Assembly: GCA_023525975.1 (NCBI GenBank)
Contig: CM042034.1
Location: 1,309,501 to 1,373,500 of the forward strand
Length of the DNA: 64,000 nucleotides
Origin: Smallanthus sonchifolius
Taxonomy: Eukaryota > Streptophyta > Magnoliopsida > Asterales > Asteraceae
Reading direction: 5' to 3'
In this document: in pieces, positions 57,327 through 64,000 of the stretch
Position numbering within the stretch: the stretch's first letter is position 1
Layout of the letters: each line of letters begins with the position of its first letter
Notes under the pieces: generated by a model
What the model was told of the DNA's origin: nothing
The model's database searches: none
Seen by the model: only the letters and a program-made list of their open reading frames with translations
Made by a program: the position numbers and the translations under genes

Positions 57327-60300
57327 ATGATGGGATTCAAGTTCAAATCTTGTGGATGTGTTTTTGCTTTCATAGTTCATTGCTTGCTCATGATTGCAGT
57401 TGCAAAAGTTACTGATCCTTCTGAAGGTGAGTTGATTAGGGGTGTTTGATTGGTTATTAAAATTGATTACATGCTTATTGCGTCTTGATACAACAATAAG
57501 TTGTTTTGAGGGGGTTTGGGATTGCTTATTGCACCATGTTTATTACAGTTGATTATCTGATTCTAATTACCAGTATTACATTTAAAGATAACTCCTTTTT
57601 TCACCATGTCTAAACTAACAAGAGTTTTTTATTTTTTTTATTTTTAATGTTTAGTTTCTGCATTGATCGCGGTCAGAGGTAGTTTAGTTGATCCAATGAA
57701 TCATCTAAGTGATTGGAATAAAGGGGATCCATGTACATCAAATTGGACCGGAGTTATATGTGTTCATAAAACCAATGTTGATAAATACTGGCATGTTCAA
57801 GAAATGTATGTTATTCTTTCTCATTTTCATGTCAATTTATCTTTTAATTTTGTAAATCGGATTATACGGTCCTATTTTTATTTTATTTGGTTTACAGACA
57901 ATTACTAAACATGAATCTTTCTGGACGGTTAGCACCTGAACTCGGTCAATTTTCTCATCTAATAATTTTGTAAGTTATAATAATATTACAATTTAAATAT
58001 ATTGAATACAAAGTTTCTTTTGAGTGGTTAATTAACTCCCTTTTGTGTTCAATTTATTGCAGGGATTTCATGTGGAATAACTTGACTGGCAGTATACCCA
58101 AAGAGATTGGAAACATTTCATCTTTGTTCCTCTTGTTAGTTCAAACAAATCTACTCGTATAGTTTTTATAACATTTGATTAATTTGTGTTTGTTTTTATA
58201 AATTTTATGGCCTAATTTGTATCTATTTACAATCTTGGCAGGCTTTTGAATGGAAACAAATTAACAGGAAGTTTACCCGCTGAGCTTGGATATCTTAAAA
58301 ACTTGAATAGATTCCAAATAGACCAGAACCAGATATCAGGACTAATTCCCAAATCATTTTCAAATTTGAACAATATTAAACATATGTGAGTGAATCGCAA
58401 AACCAGAATTCAAGTGCTTGTGTTTATTATGTGATCACATGACATTTTTCTTTTTCTGAATTTTGCAGCCATTTCAACAATAACTCGTTGACTGGTCAAA
58501 TTCCTGTGGAATTGTCCAATTTGTCTACTCTAATGCACTTGTGAGTTCCCTTATTGACTTTTGTAATTGTCTACTTGATTTGGGTTGTGTTATATCTTAA
58601 ACAGATTAAATGGGTCAAAAATAAAAAATAGCTACAAGGAGAACTAGTCAATTTGGTTAAAAATTATTTCTAAATTGTTTTTAATCAAAGCTTTTGATTA
58701 TTGTCGTAAATTTTTTTTTGTAATCATAATTAACACATTAACCTTTTAAAAAATAATTAAATTTGGACGAAGAAATGTTTGCAGGTCAACCTAAACCCAA
58801 ACCAGCCCATTCCGACCCGTACTAGAAAAATGTCTACTTTCAACATGAACCCATCTTGACCCGTTATATAATCCGCCTGAGCTGCCCATTTTCCCATCTC
58901 TAATCTTTTTGCTAACATTTTGATGTCATAATTGTAGGCTTCTGGATAACAATAACTTATCTGGTTATCTTCCATCAGAATTTGGCAATTTTCCAAATAT
59001 GCGAATACTGTAATATTCTCCTTACTCATACAAATATTTAAACTATAATGAAATATAGCTAAATAAATATTAAATACTCATACCTATTTGTCAATCTTAT
59101 CTTACAGTCAACTTGATAACAACAATTTTGATGGTGAGATTCCTGCTTCTTATGGAAATCTATCTGAATTAGTGAAATTGTAAGTACTAATGATTTGATT
59201 TTCAAGAAATCTATGTTGTCATGTATGTGCATAAATTATTATTTTTTTCCAAGAAAGTAGTTAAATTGTTTCTTGAAATGATCTTATATTTCTTACAGGA
59301 GCCTTAGAAACTGTAGTTTGCAAGGAGTTCTTCCTGATCTTAGCAGAATACCAAAACTTAGATACATGTAAGCTCATATTTTCTACTCCATTTATGCATG
59401 CATGTATGGATGTTTGTATGTATTTAATTATTGGTCTTCTGTTGTTTGTCTGATTGTTTTTTGATTAATTTGACAGAGATCTCAGCGGAAATAGGCTCAC
59501 GGGACCAATACCATTAAATAAGCTTTCAGACAGTATGACAACTATGTAAGTTTTAACTTTTAAGATATTTGCAGCTCCAAATATTTTAATTCAGGAAAAC
59601 TACAGAAAACATAAACAGTCATTACCTTTTTCTGATTCTAGTAAGCAACTTTAAATAGGCACGAAATAGAAATAAACTTGCAATTTATTTACTGATTTTA
59701 GAAACGAATTAACCTCATTTTACGTTATTTTACATGTGAAATGCTGATGTGGCACTGGTTATGCCATGCCAGCGGCCACGTCAGATGCCACATAGACAAA
59801 AAACGTTTGGAATAATATTAAAGAATGAATCCATTTACAAGTTTGAAAACTATTTTTTAAAGTTCATATTCAGTAATAAGTATTAAATGCCACATTAGAT
59901 GTCACATGGATTATACGTATTCACTAAAATGACAAATAAAATGTCAAATGAATAATTTTTTAAAAGCCTATGGCCTAGTGGCATTGGTGATTGCACCTCA
60001 CAAAAGTGGTGTGAGTTCAAATCTTGCAAGTGCAGGTTTAAGTGGTAATTAGGAGTAAAAAAAATCGTTCAATTTTTATTTTTTTTAAATCATCAAAATA
60101 TTTTTCTGCTTCAGTTTGAATAGGTCATTGGGTGTTATATTCAGTAATAAAATACAACTTTGTTGCTAAAAAGTTAATAAAGTGTAAGATTTTATGTTCA
60201 TTGATTTTATAACTATTATATATCTTGTGCAGTGATTTATCAGATAACCAGTTAAATGGACCGATTCCTGAAAGTTTATCATATCTTCCTTCTCTTCAAA

Positions 60301-63300
60301 AACTGTGAGGATAATTTTTTCTTTCTCATTTTCCACTATTAAAAAATATGCAATTTCACAAGTAAATATGTATATTGTAACAAATGTTGAAAATTGCAGG
60401 TCCTTGGAGAACAATCTTCTAAACGGGTCTATCTCTGCTGATCTATGGAAGAACAAGTCGTTTACTGCAACCTCAAGACTTCTACTGTAAGATATAATGC
60501 ATAATAAAAATCCATTTTTCATTAATATTAAAGTTGATAACTTACAAAATTTGACTTTTTAAAGTCAAAATTCAAACTCTAGTTTCATTATTTATACTTA
60601 GAATATAAGCTTTATTACTCTTATCTTGACTACGTATAAGATATTTTCTGCAGAGATTTCCGAAATAACTCCATTTCAAACGTTAATGGATATTTAAATC
60701 CACCCCTCAATACTAGCCTAAGGTATGATGTCTCCCTATGCTTTTTTTAATGAAATGTATGAGTAGCAATGGCAAGATGAGCTGTTCGGGCTGGTTGGAA
60801 AAGATCGGGCCAGGTTGACCCAGAAACACTTTTTTTCTTTTACCATTTATTAATAAATTACTAACGTATTAAATATGATTACAAAACAATATTATGACAA
60901 TAATAATGTATATCTTTAAATAAAAGTATAAAACGATGTAGGTGGATGTGTACATTAAAAAACTCACTTCTTGAGACTTGCAACCCATTTGTCCGATGAC
61001 TCGCTCTCTTTTTAGCTAAATTCTTTCGTTTGGCCCATTTGAGATTTAAAATAACCCAATTCAACTCTTTATAAGTAAACGGCTCAAAACTGCCTTTTCT
61101 ATGTATAATAATATGCTAATCAATTGATGCACTTGTGTTTATCAGGTTACATGGAAATCCTATTTGTCGAAATGCAAGCATACAAAACAGAGATCAATTT
61201 TGTGGCCCGGAAGAATATAAAGATTACATACCTCCCATTTCAAGAAACTCGACCGATTGTTCAATCCAAACATGTCCCGTAAACTACTATGAATATGTTT
61301 CAGGATCCCCAGTCCCATGTTTTTGTGCTTCGCCACTTAGGATCGGGTACCGTTTAAAAAGTCCAAGTTTTTCTTATTTTCCACCATATCAAGATCAATT
61401 TGAAATGTATGTCACTAGCTCTCTTGAATTGGAATTTTATCAACTACATATTGACTCGATTATGTGGGAGGGGCCCCGTTTGAAGATGTATTTGAAACTT
61501 TATCCTAAAGCTGGGACCGAGCATTCAAATGAATTTAGTACAAGTGAAGTTTTAAGGATTAGAGGCATGTTTACCACATGGGTATTTCCCGGGAATGATT
61601 TGTTTGGACCATATGAGCTTCTAAATTTCACTCTTGTTGGACCTTATGCACACTGTAAGTAAGCATCTTGTATGTGATTATATTCTTGTGTTATTGTTAA
61701 TCTCACATTGTATTTTTTTTTGTTGTTGTTAATTTAGTGAATGTTGAGACACCGAAGAAATTTATTAGTAAAGGAGTTTTAATAACCGCTGTAGCTGTGG
61801 CGGTTGTTTGTGCTTTATTAATTTCTTCAGTATTGACCGTTGTGATCAAGAAACAACATGAGAGATACAGACACACATCATCAAGAAAATCTTTACGTAA
61901 GTATTCAATTCAGATGCCCGTTTTGAACGTGATTATGTGATATTAAATATTTAGATTCAGATAATCAGCTATAAAAGACGGCTTTAACAAATTTAGTTAT
62001 TTTTTAAATAGTTTAATAAAATGACCAAAAAGGGCATCTTTGTGAAAAAAAAGAGAGTGATTTTAGTATTATTATTAAACCACTTAATTTGATGTTAAAT
62101 GTTATGTTACTCTTTGCAGTCTCAAAACTTTCAATCAATATGGACGGTGTTAAAAGCTTCACCTTTCGAGAAATGGCAACCGCAACTGAAAGTTTTAGTG
62201 ATTCAAGTCTTGTTGGCCGTGGTGGTTATGGGAAAGTTTATAAAGGAATATTATGGGATAATACAACGGTAGCTGTAAAACGTGCAGAAGAAGGATCTTT
62301 ACAAGGTGAAAAGGAATTTTTAACAGAAATAGAAATTTTATCAAGATTACATCATAGAAATCTTGTATCACTTGTTGGATATTGTGATGAGGAACAGGAA
62401 CAGGTATTTTTCGGTTTATCGCAATTTGTTATGATTTATTTATATTTTATAGCTTGAAGATGAATTAATACTAGTGTTTTTGGATTTATATAGATGCTGG
62501 TTTATGAGTTCATGGCTCGGGGAACGTTGCGTGACTGGCTTAGTGGTATGAAGTTATGATCATTAGATAATCAGTATTTTGAGTGTTTGACAAACTATGA
62601 TTAGTTACAAAATTACATGTAAAAATGACCCCGAAATAATTAGATAATTCAGAATCAGATCATGAGATTTTGTTTCACTATATCCAAATAGTCAAATAAT
62701 CGCTTTTCTGAAGCTCAATGCCGAACACCCAATATTTGGATAAACCATTTATATGGAGAATCATTGCTTTCATGATTACTATTTATTAACAAATGTTACA
62801 TTTTTGTTTCAATTTATTGAATCACAGTCAAATCTGGAGAAACATTGAGCTTCAGAATGAGGTTACAGGTGGCATTAGATTCAGCAAAAGGAATTCTTTA
62901 TCTTCACACAGAAGCCGACCCACCAATATTCCACCGTGATATAAAGTCAACCAACATTCTTCTTAATTCTAAGTTCACGGCAAAGGTTGCTGATTTCGGG
63001 CTGTCCAGGCTAGCACCAATCTTGGATGAAAATGGAGCCGGTCCTAACCATGTATCCACACTTGTTAGAGGAACACCCGTAAGTCTTATTCCATTTTGGC
63101 GGGTTAGGTGATGGGTCAAACGGGTTGGCACACGTCGGGTTGAAATGAAACACTTTTTGTTCAAACAATTATAATTATTTTTATTGTAAATAACTAGTGC
63201 GTTAATTATGATTAAAAAGCTATTTTATTTTACATGGGTCAAAAAGAACAATTTATGGTACGGGTCAGGTTGATGTGAACACACCTTTTAACTTTTCTGA

Positions 63301-63742
63301 TAAATATGATTACAAAACCTATATTATTTTGAATTAAACCATTTGGGAAGTTTTATCTCTTCGGCCCATGTGAACTAATTCCTTTTCAATTAATTTTTTA
63401 AATTCAATTTGACATTTTAGAGATAAAACATAACCCTGGTTGACCCATTTATAAGTAAACGGGTCGAAGGGATACATAAGCTACATATGTTCCAGCAAAT
63501 AGAGAAACACACACTTCAGAGAAAATATAATATGTTCAAGGCATAAAAAGAGTCCTTCACGATTTACAATATAATACATTCTTTTTAATAAATTCATCTT
63601 TATACAGGGCTACCTTGATCCCGAATACTTATTCACCTATAAGCTGACAGCCAAGAGTGACGTCTATAGCCTTGGTATTGTATTTTTGGAGATCTTAACC
63701 AGTATGAAACCGATATCACATGGCAAAAATATCGTCCGTGAG
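57327..63742 (+). CDS. LRR-VIII-1 receptor-like kinase (At1g06840-like), 3' end beyond the window
   Basis: Nineteen coding exons keep phase to 63742 (837 codons): 57327-57426, 57655-57805, 57898-57969, 58063-58134, 58242-58385, 58469-58540, 58938-59009, 59108-59179, 59299-59367, 59477-59545, 60233-60304, 60400-60486, 60654-60722, 61146-61654, 61738-61896, 62120-62403, 62494-62545, 62828-63078, 63608-63742. A signal peptide (CVFAFIVHCLLMIAVA) precedes an LRR cap with WNKGDPCTSNWTGV. Exons 3-13, mostly 72 bp, each encode about one LRR. A Cys-containing juxtamembrane ectodomain follows (CFCASPLRIGYRLKSPSFSY, FGPYELLNFTL). The transmembrane helix is near 553-577. The kinase has GRGGYGKVYKG (about 627), Lys650 (VAVKRAEEGS), HRDIKSTN (D746), DFGLSR (D764) and GYLDPEY. 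Intron 10 holds a MITE with a nested SINE. LRR-VIII-1 receptors include CARD1/HPCA1; the ligand of this one is unknown. The remaining kinase C-lobe must lie beyond base 64000. Confidence 0.9.
59678..60187. mobile_element. MITE of the same family as 24946, with a nested SINE
   Basis: The left end TTGCAATTTATTTACTGATT and the right end GCTAAAAAGTTAATAAAGTG, as inverted repeat, match those at 24946-25305. The interior TGGTTATGCCA, GATGCCACAT and GTCACATGGAT words also match. It lies in intron 10 of the LRR kinase. Confidence 0.7.
59967..60095 (+). mobile_element. tRNA-derived SINE nested in the MITE
   Basis: Plus strand: box A-like TGGCCTAGTGGCATTGG and box B-like GAGTTCAAATCTTG, then an AAAAAAAA-containing tail. 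Its position interrupts the MITE relative to the copy at 24946. The target duplication is ambiguous because the flanks are T/A-rich. Confidence 0.55.
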
Positions 63743-64000
63743 GTACCTTTTTTTCTGTTATATATAGAATTTCCTTGGAGGTGGAAAATGTACTTTTTTG
63801 TACTAGAAGAAACGGGTCAGATCGAATTGACGTAAAACACTTTTTGTCAGAAGCTCTAAACTTTTTTGTAAAAAATGCCTAAAACTTATACTATTTCAAT
63901 AATTATCTTAATAATCTACAAATTAGGTTTTAAGCGTTGAAAATACAATTTGGGTGACCTTATCCGATGACTTTTTTTAACCTCATTTCTTTTTTAATTT

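Overview
This window is nuclear DNA of a flowering plant. It has intron-rich genes with GT..AG introns, AT-rich spacers and a dense mixture of plant transposons. Protein features and the repeat style fit a eudicot, probably of the daisy family (Asteraceae); the family assignment is inference. No bacterial-type operon, CRISPR array or complete tRNA or rRNA gene was seen.

Host genes in order: (1) a group III WRKY transcription factor of the WRKY70/54 type on the minus strand (330-5192), whose first intron is expanded by a 3.6 kb Mutator-like element (1146-4745); (2) FERONIA, a CrRLK1L receptor kinase with one coding exon, on the plus strand (12519-15197), with a 5' UTR intron built of repeated acceptor-bearing units; (3) a Ser/Pro/Thr-rich protein with an LTPPGTP motif, five exons, minus strand (23424-27314); (4) a MOSC-domain mARC-like molybdoenzyme, eight exons, minus strand (41256-44181); (5) a RhoGDI pseudogene with other gene fragments, minus strand (about 48.2-50.7 kb); (6) vacuolar H+-ATPase subunit E, six exons, plus strand (52073-54443); (7) the 5' part of an LRR-VIII-1 receptor kinase, plus strand, from 57327 and running off the right edge.

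Mobile DNA fills most of the rest. A complete and apparently very young Ty1/copia element lies at 17779-22980: its 325-bp LTRs look identical, the target duplication is AAATT, and one 1473-residue frame is open. A 3.07 kb solo LTR lies at 36677-39742 with target duplication GTAAA. There are tRNA-derived SINEs with clear target duplications, hAT-type MITEs, an inverted-repeat MITE family shared by introns of two host genes, Helitron-like 3' ends, and a 1.4 kb terminal-inverted-repeat element embedded in a TA microsatellite. Arrays of short ATACG/CGTAT palindromes recur in several unrelated places.

The host genes do not form a pathway. Functionally the window holds two surface receptor kinases, one defence-type transcription factor, a proton-pump subunit and a molybdenum enzyme. 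I found no clear new biological system. The best leads are the foldback-rich MULE in the WRKY intron, the duplicated splice acceptors ahead of FERONIA, and a possible Helitron that picked up fragments of RhoGDI and other genes. Exon borders were placed by eye from splice consensus, reading phase and family similarity; no transcript evidence was available.
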